Part shown: one piece after another, positions 36,301 through 51,300 of the stretch
Numbering within the stretch: the first letter of the stretch is position 1
How the letters are laid out: every line of letters begins with the position of its first letter
Assembly: GCA_947561585.1 (NCBI GenBank)
Contig: CANNZV010000256.1
Coordinates: 62,001-126,000 of the forward strand
Direction of reading: 5' to 3'
Length of the DNA stretch: 64,000 nt
Source: Caprella mutica
Lineage: Eukaryota > Arthropoda > Malacostraca > Amphipoda > Caprellidae
Notes under the pieces: model-generated
What the model was told of the DNA's origin: nothing
Database searches by the model: none
The model's input: only the letters and a program-made list of their open reading frames with translations
Translations under genes and position numbers: made by a program

Positions 36301-39300
36301 TAACTTAGTTCTAGACAGGAATAATATCCGCTTCTGTAGCTCCCACTACTGAAATTTCCGGCCTATAATTTTTGCACCAAACTGATTATATATTTTATGA
36401 TAATCGACATAGAAATTCCCCATTCCAGATAGTAGGTAATTAATATTGCTGAATTGCTTAAAATACTAACCTTTACCGCAATTAAATATATCGAATTGAT
36501 ATTACTCCCGTCGCTACCCAATTCATCAAACTGTCGACAAGTTGTCAATTAAGATCGTACGGTAACGCGATAGTGAAACTGGAAAGCCGCGGAAAATATC
36601 GTCATAGGGAAAACTTACGGAAAACTTTAACCAACTAATTAAACTTTACCTGTCGGAATTATGAAACTGTTAGGAATCACTTGATATCAACATGTTGCAC
36701 ATGATGCCGATACAACAAACTTCATGTTACTCCATAGTATGCAGTGACAAAATATACAGTAGGTAATTCTAATGTTAACAAGTAATGTAATTAATCGTCA
36801 ATCGATTCAACCAATAATCATGCTGACTCATCAAATTATAAAATTGAATCAATTAATTAATAATGCATGTCACATAAGCACGTATACAACATACAAACCT
36901 ACCATTGTAAATAAGAAACTGTTCTAAATTAGTATTAATATAAGTTACTGGCTACATTCATGTAAATTTTAATAAATTGGAGAAATAAATAGTAAGAGAA
37001 AATATGAAACAAGTAAACATCTTTATATTTATGTATAGAGATTTCGAATAACCCAATATTCAGGATATTGATAATGAATATTGGATTATTCGAAAGCGCT
37101 AAACAAAAATATTAGGATCACCCTTTTTACGTCGTTTCCCCTACTTTTATATTCGTAAATAAGTACTAGGTATATTATTACAGCATCAGTGTTTCATTGT
37201 TACGTACCATTGGCCAATGAATACTACGGTAATTATAATTTAGGATTAATTCCTACACATTATACACATTCATGATATCATCAAATTATATAGACACTGA
37301 ATATCTATATCAAACATAGTATTTTTTCCTTCCAGTTTGAATACAACGTTACATGATATCGTAGTCAGTCCATTGACATTTCAATGAAATAAAATACAAA
37401 ACTCTCCTCCAGACGTTATCTTGTCGAACAAATTATTCCTGCATAATAATTTCCTTCCATTTGTAATCTCGCACCACTCTTGTATTCAAGTTTAGTTCGA
37501 AAATAGCCGTATAGTTCGGGAGGAAGAGTCTTATCTAGACACTGGGCTATAAGGCCGATAGGATGGCGCCGAGGAAACCTCTAGAGGGAGATGCCATTTC
37601 ATCGGTGTAGTCTCTGAACACTATAAATAACACTGATATTAATAGGAGAGCTTAATAAATTCCTTATCTTTTCGCTACCATCTTCTATTGGTTAATTGTT
37701 TTAAAGTAATTACAAATATTTGTTTTATATATTTGTCGATTTCCATTCGAGTTTTTCTTTCAAATTTGAGGATATACATTGTAACATTTTATATACTTTT
37801 TAAGAAACTATAAATTACTTGTTTTATAGTAAGTAAAATTATGTCGATTTCCATTAAAGTATTTTTTAAATTTGAGGATATTCACTGCAACATCTTATAC
37901 ATACATTTTCTAAGAGGACTTTTATAGCATCTTCTCTGTCTCTTCCTGCAGATATTATGCTATAGAATATTGTTTGTAAAACCTACCACGTTTGCCAGAC
38001 AGTCAATGTTGCATTCGCAAAGCACCAGAGGCATATTCTCATATTCTATTACACATGGTCTTTTGCCAGGCTTGAATATTGAGCAGAGTAAGCGTACGTA
38101 TATGTGTTCACTGGGATGAGTATATTAGAGTGTCTCCTCTCTGTTTATCCACTTGAATTATTCATAAACAAAAGAGCAAAGACAATTGCGCTGTGGAAGG
38201 ATATGAGTCCATTTGCTCTCGCTCATTTCAGTCTCATTTTAAATAATTCCTCCATTCATAGATTGAACTTCAATTCCACGTCACTATTCATACCACATAT
38301 TCACAATTCGAAAATTAAATATCATGACTGCATTGGATGAATTGAAACGAAAATCAACATTTTGAAGCATTGCTATCAATGCAAATTATTTTAGTTCATT
38401 ATGATTATTAGTGAAACACAGTAAATAAACCATGGAAATCATTAATTTAAGTATTTATTATATATCAAGGTATAGTACTCTGATTGTTCTTTCAATTCAG
38501 TGTGCATATCTTCAAGGAATATACTTGGTCGAAAATATGTACGCTTGAAACATTTAAATATTAATATGGGCTTGCAAAAATCATGAAAACGACGATATTT
38601 TTATTATTTTTATAGCGCTCTGAGACTTCTCTTGCTTAAATTATATAGCTATGGATACTTTTGAAGATCACCAATAATAAGAAGCTGTATCCATTATATA
38701 TCACAATACGTTACTTTTCATTTATTTTCAAACATTAGGAATCTTACTTGCAGTGTCGTATATACCCTTTAATGATGTATTTTCGAGTTTTATTTACACT
38801 TCTCGCACAGTATGATATTCTTTATTCAAATTACAAATGTAACTTTCACATTGAAAACATGTAAAGCATAAATTTCAGCAATTTTTACGGTTAAAAAAAT
38901 ATTTTATATGGGCGAAATAATTAATTTAGATAAGATGATGAACTTCTAACCATAATTGTACGCTATCGTTATATTATGTACATAATACAGTATACAATAA
39001 TTTGGTCAGTAATTGATTCAACGCCAAAGAAAATTTTAAGTTGTGGAAAGAAGAAGTTATGGTCATTTTTCCATGTGACTATAAACAGTTTTCATCAAAA
39101 ATAATTTGTATAAGATTTTATCCTGGATTAACAAAACATGATTAGCAAAACATCCATTAATCGCTGTGAAAATATAAAATTATGCAATACTTGAAACATA
39201 ACGAACACTAACGCATTAAGTTCTAGTTCAGCTGCTTTTTGTAAACACCCTGTATACATTTATCAAAGTATTTTCACATTAATGTATGTATATAAATTTC

Positions 39301-42300
39301 AGATTTAAATAATCATGTCTACAGTATAAATAAAAATAAAATACAATAGCTTACCTAAAAATATCATCATTATGCAAACTTGCTCTGTACTAATATAATT
39401 CCGTATATTAGCTTCAGATAGAGCGTGGTAGCTATATTTTCTAATGTTACGGGCCACTCTTACATTCATAATTATCATTGAACGGTGGATTTTTCGGAAA
39501 TGAACTTTGTGCAAATTACCAAGAATAACAGAGTTACAGAAATGGGAGATCAAGCAGCACTAGTTCGCCATAACAGAATGTTCCTTGAAGTAGTTAGTCG
39601 AGTTCAATTAGTTCAGAAATGAAATAACTTGTGAGCCTTCATGCCGTGAATGCAGAAGCAGCGTCTGTTCTCATTTTGATTGTTTCGGTACAGTTTCAAT
39701 TGTCATATGATGGTTCATGTTTGCTGTTAAATAAGCTGTTGCGAAAACTAATTCCATGTGGAACTTGGTGCTACACGTGCAAAGTTCATGACATTTCTAT
39801 TAAAAGATCACATGGGACTAATGAAATCTGTTTGTGTTCAATAAAATAAAAAGTAGGTGTGTCGAAATTATTTTTAATTACAAAATGGGTGATATCTTAA
39901 TGTATATATGAGATATAATAATATATGTATATTTATTATAATGTTTCACCCAATTTATAAACCTATGTGGTATACCATTAATTGAATGCTGTATGTATAA
40001 ATTGGTAAATCGAAGGATCAATTTTAAAGAATAGTAATCGATGAAGAATTATAGCGTAATTTAAATTGATTTCATACAATATATCTTAAAAGATTGAAAA
40101 TATTTCACGATGGACAGTGAATTTTGCAAGTTGGTAAATACATTAGAATTCTTCTATTGTGTAATCCTTTATAGTGAATGGAAAATTGTGAGAGAAAGAA
40201 TTATCCCGTATAGTGAACAAGTTTTAGAAAACTGATGCTATTCATGGCAGACTGGAGGAAATTTGTTCACTATATGGGGTAATTCCCTTACTCAGGACTC
40301 TACATTCACTATCTATTAATATAATCAACTTTATGAACTGTAAACGGATTGTATCATAAATACTTAATAAATTTTATGATTTTTGAATATTTTTATTCTT
40401 ATAAATACTACTTTTTATTCAGAAATTTCGATTTAATTCGTATATGAATATTTTAATTAATGAAGAAAGTTATCTTCACATCTCTTGATTTAAATAAATA
40501 GATTGCAAATAGAAAAAAAATTCAAACACGTAGAAGCAAACTAAATTTCTATCTGTGCATAGATATAAAGTTTGTCAAATTTCCTAGTAACCTCACTGTA
40601 TGTTAATTTCTACCAATGCAGGTAAAATGTGGCTTGTTAACGCATGGAGATGGGCACGTGGATCCTTATTCCCTCACTCAGGCATATGCAAAAGCTGCTA
40701 GGAAGTAAGGATGATTCTCCTTTACACTCGGAGAAATTCTGATGCAACCGCAGGTGTTTCGAGAAAATGATGAGGAAGAAATGAGGAAAGAATAATTTGC
40801 TCATCATATTAACAAACTTATAGCTAAGACACTAGAGTGCATCGAACTGTAATTTGATGCACTAAAGTGTCTTGCTCTAGAGACAAAACCATGGGGTGAA
40901 CTCGAAACACCTGGGTGCATCAGTTGAGGTTGTTTATTTTTCTCAGTGTACCATATGCCTTATACTAAATGTTTTTGGTATTTTAATAATGTTGGAATAT
41001 ATCAGTTCAAATCATTCTTTTTTGAACTTTTGAATTACTGATATCATGATTCATGTTGTAAATTCCAACTTATCGTATAGTTCAAAATTTCGGAAATGTA
41101 ATAAAAATATATACATCATTATTATTTTTTTTCTTGCGTGTCTGAAAAAGTGGAACCGTCCGACCACTTGAAATTTACCTTACCTGCACATTTATTATTT
41201 CAAGTCAAATACTAAGAACATTTACATGTCGTATTTTGTGAACAACATTCCTATCTGTAATTCACGTCAATTTATTATTTCAACTTTGTCAATTGAATTT
41301 CAGTTACGGGGCAAAAATTCACCAGAATACTCGAGTTCTGAGCGTGTCAGAGAATCCACACGGCGGATGGCAGATCGAAACCAGTAAAGGAAAAATAAAC
41401 ACAACCAATGTTGTCAATGCAGCGGGTTAGTAAAGATGAATTGGAGTTATTGGGAGAAGAAAGAGTTTTGGGGGGTTTAGATCAATGGAATAGTGTAGTG
41501 TTACTGGGTGTTTGAAATGATAGAAAGGATGTAGTGTTACTAAGGGCTTGAATTGATAGAAAGGATGTAGTGTTACTAAGGGTTTGAAATGATAGATAGG
41601 ATGTAGTGTTATTAAGGGTTTGAAATGATAGAATGGATGTAGTGTTACTAAGAGTTTGAATTGATAGAAAGGATGTAGTGTTACTAAGGGTTTGAAATGA
41701 TAGAAATGATGTAGAGTTACTAAGGGTTCGAATTGATAGAAAGGATGTAGTGTTACTAAGGGCTTGAATTGATAGAAAGGATGTAGTGTTACTAAGGGCT
41801 TGAATTGATAGAAAGGATGTAGTGTTACTAAGGGTTTGAATTGATAGAAAGGATTTAGTGTTACTTAGGGTTTGAAATGATAGAAAGGATGTAGTGTTAT
41901 TAAGGGCTTGAATTGATAGAAAGGATGTAGTGTTGCTAAGGGTTTGAAATGATAGAAAGGATGTAGAGTTACTAAGGGTTCGAATTGATAGAAAGGATGT
42001 AGTGTTACTAAGGGCTTGAATTGATAGAAAGGATGTAGTGTTACTAAGGGCTTGAATTGATAGAAAGGATGTAGTGTTACTAAGGGTTTGAATTGATAGA
42101 AAGGATGTAGTGTTACTGGGTGTTTGAAATGATAGAAAGGATGTAGAGTTACTAAAGGTTCGAATTGATAGAAAGGATGTAGTGTTACTAAGGGTTTGAA
42201 TTGATAGAAAGGATGCAGTGTTACTGAGGGTTTGAAATGATAGAATGGACGTAGTGTTACTAAGAGTTTGAATTGATAGAAAGGATGTAGTGTTACTAAG

Positions 42301-45300
42301 GGTTTGAAATGATAGAAAGGATGTAGTGTTGCTAAGGGTTTGAAATGATAGATAGGATGTAGTGTTACTATGGGCTTGGATTGATAGAAAGGATGTAGTG
42401 TTGCTAAGGGTTTGAAATGATAGATAGGATGTAGTGTTATTAAGGGTTTGAAATGATAGATAGGATGTAGTGTTACTAAGAGTTTGAATTGATAGAAAGG
42501 ATGTAGTGTTACTAAGGGTTTGAATTGATAGAATGGATGTTGTGTTACTAAGGGTTTGAATTGATAGAAAGGATGTAGTGTTACTAAGGGTTTGAATTGA
42601 TAGAAAGGATTTAGTGTTACTTAGGGTTTGAAATGATAGAAAGGATGTAGTGTTATTAAGGGCTTGAATTGATAGAAAGGATGTAGTGTTGCTAAGTGTT
42701 TGAAATGATAGATAGGATGTAGTGTTACTAAGGGCTTGAATTGATAGAAAGGATGTAGTGTTGCTAAGGGTTTGAAATGATAGATAGGATGTAGTGTTAT
42801 TAAGGGTTTGAAATGATAGATAGGATGTAGTGTTACTAAGAGTTTGAATTGATAGAAAGGATGTAGTGTTGCTAAGGGTTTGAATTGATAGAAAGGATGT
42901 AGTGTTACTAAGGGTTTGAATTGATAGAATGGATGTTGTGCTACTAAGGGTTTGAATTGATAGATAGCATGCAGTGTTAGTGTAGGCTGGAATGAAAGAA
43001 AAAAAAATATTGCAGTTTAGGTTACTGCTCAAATTAATAGAGTAATTGTAGGTTTTCGTTGGTATCAAATAATCATAATTTCAGTTTACTGTGTTATTGA
43101 AAGTTGACGAATGTGAAGGGTTCAGTGCTATTAATAGGGTAGTGACAATTTACATGCTCCTTTAATCATGGATATATAGAAAATAGATACAATGAAATAA
43201 AATGGTATCGGATATTGTATACCACTGGCGTAGATCAGTTCAATAATGTTTATTATTCTCTGTTTATAATATTTTCATGTTCTATGATTTTAAAACCAAA
43301 TTGTTACCTTTCTATTTATAGATATAAACATTTAAATTTGTTAGATATACAACTTTACAAGTTATATTTCATTTATTTTAGTAAAAGTTCAGACAAGAAA
43401 TTACGATGAAAAGTTGGCTTCGTACAAGTAGCTAATTCACTGAATTTTTGGAGATAAAGTATCAAATTTCTGCATATGCTAAAAATCTGTCAAGATATTA
43501 TGTTTCGGGCGTAACCAAACAAATTTAAAAACCTGGTTGGTATACAGTATGCTATACATTTAAAATTATGTTTTGATTAAATATGACAACTCTGTTTCAA
43601 CGTTTGAACAGCAGTATTATTTAAAAAAAGTACAGTTACTTTTGTCTACAAATATTCATCTCATATTAACAGTGTTTAAAATAGTCAAATTATGAATATT
43701 CTGACAGGAAAAATAATATCTTTCAATTTTTGTGATAAATATGGGCACATTGCCCAAAACTGCTTACAAAAAGAAAAAACGGTCAACTCTCCAACACTCC
43801 ACAAAATTCAGTCTTATTATAAACTATATTCGATTTGTTGCTGTACCATCTTATCCTTCAATTATGTCAATTTAAACAAAATCGTTCAACCTATAAGATG
43901 GTATATTGGCTATAAATATGAACCTTAACAACATTCATCGAATTTCTTCGAATCAGACATACCCCACAAATTTGCCCGAATCTAAATATTGAAGTCAACA
44001 ATTCCAGATATCCTCCCAATCGTATTTAGAATCCTTTTTTACCTTCAGGCTTCCATGCTAAGGAAATAGGAGCGATGAGTGACATACATCTGCCCCTGAT
44101 AGCTGTGGAACATCAATACATCGTGTCCAAATCACTGCCCGAGGTGCAGAAACTGGCGCGGGAGATTCCAGTCTTGCGGCACTTGGAGGCATCCAGTTAT
44201 ATCCGGATGGAGAGAGATGGACTGCTGGTTGGCGTCTATGAGAATGAACAGTTGATGAAACTTACTGACAAATGGGTTAAAGATGGAGTGCCTGAAGGTG
44301 CGTGATCAATAAACAGTAAACAAGTGCCAAGTATGAATGGATCATATCACGAACATCTTTGTGATGTTAAAAATGCATCCGAAATATTTTTGTGAGAGTG
44401 AAAAATGCATCAAAAACAATATATTTATTTCATATATGAAGTATGCAACACAAAAAAATGTGTTTTTAATAATATAAAGTCATTTAAGATTAAATACATG
44501 AACAATATGCATGCTTTGTTTATAGTATCATGTTTTTCGTATTGAAATAAAAATGACTTAAATATATAAACGAAATATGAATATACAAATGTAAGATAAC
44601 TAATATTCCCTCCTCATACATATATTTGCTTCAAACTGAAATATTTGACACCCCATGTAATTCATTTTTGGTGTTTGAATTATGAGCATCACTAAACATA
44701 TTTTATTGTCATCAATTATTTTCAAAAGTTTACTAAGTTAATAATAGAGGGTATCATTTTCGAATCTAATTTCATCGTCATTTTACAATATAATGAAAAA
44801 TAGGTACCAAATAAACTCAAAAATCATATTGAACAATTAATGCAAAAAAATTGTAAATATGTTACTTTACTTCTTTACACCCTAAAAGATATTCAAATAA
44901 TGTCAAATAATGTTATGTATTTTCATTAACAATTTTCAAATGAATTACCAACAAATATTTTCATGTTTATGTATTATTATAAATTTCTCATAGTTGAACA
45001 CATGGTAGGGAAATTGAATATAATAAACTTTTAATGAAAGTTAATGACGAAACTGAGGAGAAATTTCAAACTGAAGTACTCTCTATTAATTATATCTGGG
45101 GATTTTATATACAATTTAATCTTGAAATATTGTACACATCTTTCAGCTTTTTAGTCTGTGATATAATTTATAAAAGGACTTTTCATCAGCATTTACATCT
45201 ATTATCTACCATATCTCATTTGTGTTACTTTTAATAATGGAGCTGTGCTCATTTCTCCAGATTTCTCCAAACAGCTTTTCGAGCCAGATCTAGAGCGAAG

Positions 45301-48300
45301 TGAAAGCTACTTGGCGCAAGTGATGGAACTCATCCCTTGTCTTAAAACAGCTCAAATCCAGAGTGTGGTAAATGGGCCTATTACTTACACTCCTGACGGA
45401 TTGCCTTTACTTGGGCCTTATATTAGACCTGGCATGTGGATTGCCGCAGGATTCGGGTGAGGAAAGATGCATCGTTGGTGTTTCTTGATGAGTGGTTATA
45501 GATAATTCTACTCAGAAATCGATTATTGTCTCATCAGTTGATCATTAATGTAGCTCCTTCTTTCAAGGTATGGGATAGTCCATTCAGGTGGTATCGGTAA
45601 ATATATGGCTGACTATATAATGAATGGTGAGCCTCCCGTACAGGCAATAGAGTTGGAGTGCTGTCGATTCAAGCCTAGTTGGACCACAGACGATTACACC
45701 CTAGCCAAAGTTAGAGAGACATATGGCTTACAGAATGCAGTAGGGTACATCAACGAAGAGAGATTTGCCGGTAATAACTTTGTATATTTGTGGCATGCGA
45801 ATGAATAATATTGATAATACATAGAAATGAGAATATTATATATTTACAGGTCGCCCAAGTTCAAGAACAACACCTGCATATGAAAGACAAACTAAAAGAG
45901 GTGCCAGTTATCTTCCACACGCTGGATGGGAACAGCCAGCATGGTTTGATGCAGAGAACCATAATCCTGAGTACAAGCCTTCTTTCCAAAGGTAGAGTAC
46001 TAGTAATATCAATAGAAAGAGTTAAGTTAGGCTATCGAAAAATTTTAAAAGTTCTCAATCATTTTCTACGGTTCTTCCATAATTTTCCCTCCTGAGTAAA
46101 AACATATTTTTCTTTATTTATTAATGCCTTCGAGACACGTCAATTGACACGTCAACTGCAAAGCCTCACTTGTCAATTACTATTTGATAAAACAATAGCA
46201 TTAATATCTCCAACATCTTCGTCCAACTCTATCGACAACGAAGTGTCTATTAAAATTAATGGACTGACATCTAGTGATAATATTACTAATCGAATTTGTC
46301 GAGTAACTTAATGAAAGCTTCTGGCTGGACGGAACTTATATCTTTATTTATTGGCAGAGTTAAATTCGCGAGGAAATCAAGTTAAGGATGGTTTAGCAAA
46401 GTTAAATTCGATTAATAAATTTTTTTTTATGTGCGTTATAATCACATTTATATGATGATTACAGTCATTACTTACTATTATTATTAATTTTAAAATGGTG
46501 AAATTTAGAAAATGATACAAAAATTGTGCAGGTTTCTTGCTGATTTTAGTCAATATAATGTTTGATATAGGTTTTATAATATTTATGAGGATAATGATCA
46601 CCACATTAAAATCTATAACTTATTTCAAAGGATTTTTTTGTTTGCACTAACGATAATTGGTATTAGATATGATTAAAATCGAATCGATATTCTATAAAAT
46701 GCGTCAGAAGACTAATTTCAAACTGAATCTAATTTCAAATTTTAATCTCACTTTGGTAGAAGAACATTGCTGTTGTCTGGAATGTTTCATTTATCTGGAA
46801 AGTTACTATTCGCAAAATTCAGATTATTAATTTCTCATGGTTTATTTGATTTGACATTCAAACATTATTCAATATTGAATATTGAATGAAATTTCATTGG
46901 TGATTCATTTTGCGTAATAGTGGAGAGCCTTCATTTTTTATATACACATTATTTTACTGAATTGGATCGAGTTAATGAAGAGAAGTTGGTTAATTATTGA
47001 TGAATGGAATTGGGTAAGTTAATCATGGTCTCTTTTGATGAGAATATATGCGGTTAAAATAATTAGAATGTCTATGAAGATCAGCAAAAATTGATTCAAT
47101 ATGGATTAGTACTCCTATTGGTATTGCATATTGCTTTAATATATCTATAAGAATGGAATCAAATTTAATTTTTTCACAACCAGGAATTTTGGCCTTTATT
47201 TATTTATGAAAATATCTTCCAATTCTAAAGGGGATCTTCTCCCTTAAAAAAAATGGAGGGTTATTAACCAATATACAAATTTGAAATTTTAAGAGGTTGA
47301 TTCAACTATTCAAATGGAGTATTTTATTAGGATATTTTTCACAACTTTGCCCCATTCACCCCCCACCCCAGGGTACCCCCAAATAGAGGGGTACTTTCAA
47401 AAAGCATCAACTCATACAATTCATTAGCTAGATACATGGGGTTGGTTTCATCTCGTTCAGAATTTAGTTGTCCACAAAGTTACAGACTTTTTTTTCAAAT
47501 TCATCTAAGAAAAATTGTAAAAGAATTTTTTCCATTTTTTTCCAAAACCTTGATTTTTTTATATGTATAACTCATTATACCTCCTCACAAATTGAAAAAT
47601 TGAAGAAAAAAAACATCTCTAGCTTTGTGAGCAATTCATTTATGAAGAAAATGAATCAAACCCCATGCGTCTAGCTCAAAAATTGTATGAGTTGATGCTT
47701 TTTGAAGTCGAAAAATTGACCTTTTCATGAGAGCCAATTTACTGAAATTTTTGGAACAAAATTGTCTAGCTCAAATTATTCTGGTTTCATAAAATAGCGT
47801 GGAGACCCTTATTTGGGTGTTGTGTTCTCTTTTTAATGCATCTAGTCAACAAATATTTTGATGTGAGATTCAAGTAAACGTTCAATACCTGTGCAGATAG
47901 GTCTTTTGACACACCTGAAAGGTATATTTAACAATATCATCCATCAGTTTTTGAAGCCCTTCTAGATTGTTATTAACATTACTATTTTAACACGTTAACC
48001 GGGAGACTATAAGACATTATCTAAATGCAATAAAAAAATAATTCGATTTAGACAGTCCCCTCAAGATTCGATGGTAGATGATAGTGGCTTCTGTTCTGTC
48101 TCACAAAAACACAATAAATATTTTCAATAATGTAACCATGAAGAGATTAGGGTAGCAACATCATAATAATATTGTTTTCACATTCATGATCTGTAATCCA
48201 ATTTTGAACCACTGACTTGTATAAAGATACAATCAACATCAGAAAATATAGTTTGCACCACCTAATAAACATTATCTACCAGGTTGTTTAACCCTAATCA

Positions 48301-51300
48301 GACTGACAAAATTTAGGTTGATATTTATGAAACCAGCGACTTGAATTGTATGATTTTTTTCAGTTCATAGCGTTTATCATATAAATATACTGTGCAAAAT
48401 TTTATGTACCAACAATTGATAGGAACAAAGTTATTGCATTTAATGTATTCTGTATGAACTGTGTAGTGTGTACGTTACACTGACAGTGGGGGTGAAATTG
48501 GTGGTAGACATGAGGCGCTTGCACGTTGCCACATCTAGAGGAAGTGTGTAAGTGCGCTGTTTCCAAGTCACTGTTATTCCGAGGACAGTCTAATGCAAAT
48601 TGTAACTATACATTAGTAATTTTAATAAATCTGTTAATGATGATAAATAAAAACATTGAAATACTAATCATTCCTTTATTTCCTCTTCTAATTGATAATT
48701 AGTGCAATAGCATTTTACTGAGGCTCGATGCGTAGCGACCTCTGGCAACTATGTGTACGCTAATGCTTTAGTGTCTTGCGGGAGTACTGTAATCACTGCA
48801 CATATAGTCAGTGAATTATAGAATGGTATTCACTTTCATGCTTGGCATAATGATGGCATATGAGAAAAAAATAGAGAGTGTCCATTTACAAATATATCTA
48901 ATGAAAAAAGTCATGAAATCTTAGTTGATTCAAATCCTGTACAAATATTTAATCATTATTTTAAAGTCTTGTCGAGATCAAACTTCACAGTCAGTCTCTT
49001 AAGGGTTAAGTGTTCATAAATGTTGCTTATCCCATTCATATTAATAGAGACCCAAAAATCGATCATCCACCGATCGTGCTTCAATGTTTAAAGGCGGATG
49101 TTAGTGCTGTAAGCTTCTTTAGTTATCACACATAAACTCGCTCTATAACAGTTGTTGAAAAAAAAAAAATTGGATTCTTGGAACCTATCATACTGACTTA
49201 TACCCACATCCCAATATAAAACAATTTGACAAACAAATTCGTCGAATTCAAAAAGTAAACCATTAAACTAATTCAATCTACCTAATGAGAAGTTCTTCTG
49301 GTATTTGTCAAACTGATTGACAAACGATGTTTATGATATCATAAGTAACTATCGAAAATGTATATTTAAATTTACTCATAAAACTGTTCATATGCATGAT
49401 TATACGTACATACGTCGGAAGACTTTAAAAATTACCACATTCATGTAAAGTTATATAATAAATTATAGTTTTCGATCTAGTATTCAACAAGATTCCAATA
49501 TGCTGGATTTGTAGATTCGGGACTTTGACAACGAAAAAAATTGAATGGATTTTAAATCACAACAATCTCTTCATAATGTTTCTAGAAGATAAAAATAGGT
49601 TCCTTTATGGCCGCTCTTTAATGTATTCTACGGAATTTATGTAGCTCAGAACGATTTTTTTTCCTAGAAATAAGGTTATTCAGGATTGTGGACTTTTCTT
49701 GCAGTTGTCTACCGACTATCTATGCTAATGATTATTTATTTATGTTATTTGGTTAAATGGACATGTTTTCCTCCGTTTCTGGAATTCAGTACTCGATATT
49801 AAAGCTTCCAAAAAAACTAAACAATTCGACAACCTTAATGAATTAGGCTGCAGCCATTCGAGCTTCACCAATTTCCACTTTTTCGAAATCCGAGAGGTCA
49901 TGCATTTCGCCTAAACTCCCACTAAATTTTAGAAAAAAAAGGAAAATGACCGTAATTTAGTTGAATAAACTTATCTCGGACTGAAGTATCTGCAATTAAA
50001 CAGTTGCTCTTCATACGTTTACTATGATTTTATAATGAAAAAGCGTTCACACCTGAATATAAATCATCCTATGTTTATTAAGTTTAATGAGACATTAAAG
50101 AATTAGAAATTGTGACCCATAAATTAGTATAATTTAAAATCATAATAACCTATAGTATCAATTTTTAATAAGATTATTTAATATTGTTGTATTGATGTCC
50201 ACTCATTAATTAATTAGTAATTATAATATAAAAATATGATTCTTATATATTATTTCATCCTAAAATGATGATCTATGTAACTAAATATTTTTCGTACTAA
50301 TGAAAATATCTGTCAGGTCTATAGTTCCTCTTTCTCAATTTCATAAAAGTTTATGAGTTTGAGGTATATTTTAAAGTAGACTTGGTTATAGAAACAAGTG
50401 CTATTTGTAGCCTAATTATCTGCCTAGAAACAAAAGGTTGGCTTAAATGGATGGTGTTAAGAAATCGTTTTCAAAATTGCTTTCGGTAAATTTATTGGTT
50501 CCAGGTTGACGTAATTGACATGCCTGTAAATAATGAATCTTTAACTTTAGAAACTGAAGATTGGATAGAAATTAATGTTAATTTAAAATTTAGATCAAAT
50601 TTGAAATTATATTTTCATTTACTTTTTTCTGTTGAATAGTAAGCATTAAAGCTGAAATTAAAATTAATTATTATTTTGTTATGCTGAAATATGTAGAAAT
50701 TATATGACTTAAATCTTGGTTCAAAAAAATAAATTAATATATAACTTGCACTACTTATATTCGTTGCCATAAATTGTTTGCATATAATCTTTTCGTCATA
50801 TTTTCTCTGTGGTCAAACTTTAGTCTTCCTTTCTTTTAAGAAGCAGAAAAATAACTCCATATGTTTTCAAATAAGCAATTCTGAATCTGTTTTTTTTTCA
50901 GAACTAACTGGACAGAAGCGTCCATCCGTGAGAGCGAAAATGTGATGAATGCTGCCGGTGTCATCGACTTGACTCCATTTGGCAAATTTTTGGTGGAAGG
51001 AAGCCAGGCCAAGGAATTACTCTCAAGAATCACTGCCAACTCGTAAGTGCTCCGTGGAGGCTAATAAAACTCTTGAATCGTCGCATAGAATCTTTACGGC
51101 TTGTCATAACTTCTGCTACTCTCACTCCATATAGAAATCTTTGCTCGTTATTTCACAACTTACTTCATATCATTAAAAATACTTCCATATTTCACCAGGG
51201 TTGGTATTTCGCATTTAGGTTTTAGTAAGTCGGAAATTACTTGTGCAATACGTTAAGTTTTGTTACTTACTTCATGTTATGAGAGATATAAAGGCGTTAA

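Noticed and set aside
41482..43068. 528-codon minus-strand frame with a 12-residue repeat
   Set aside because: 36-bp minisatellite in an intron; the variants do not favour synonymous change and no splice or start context supports it.
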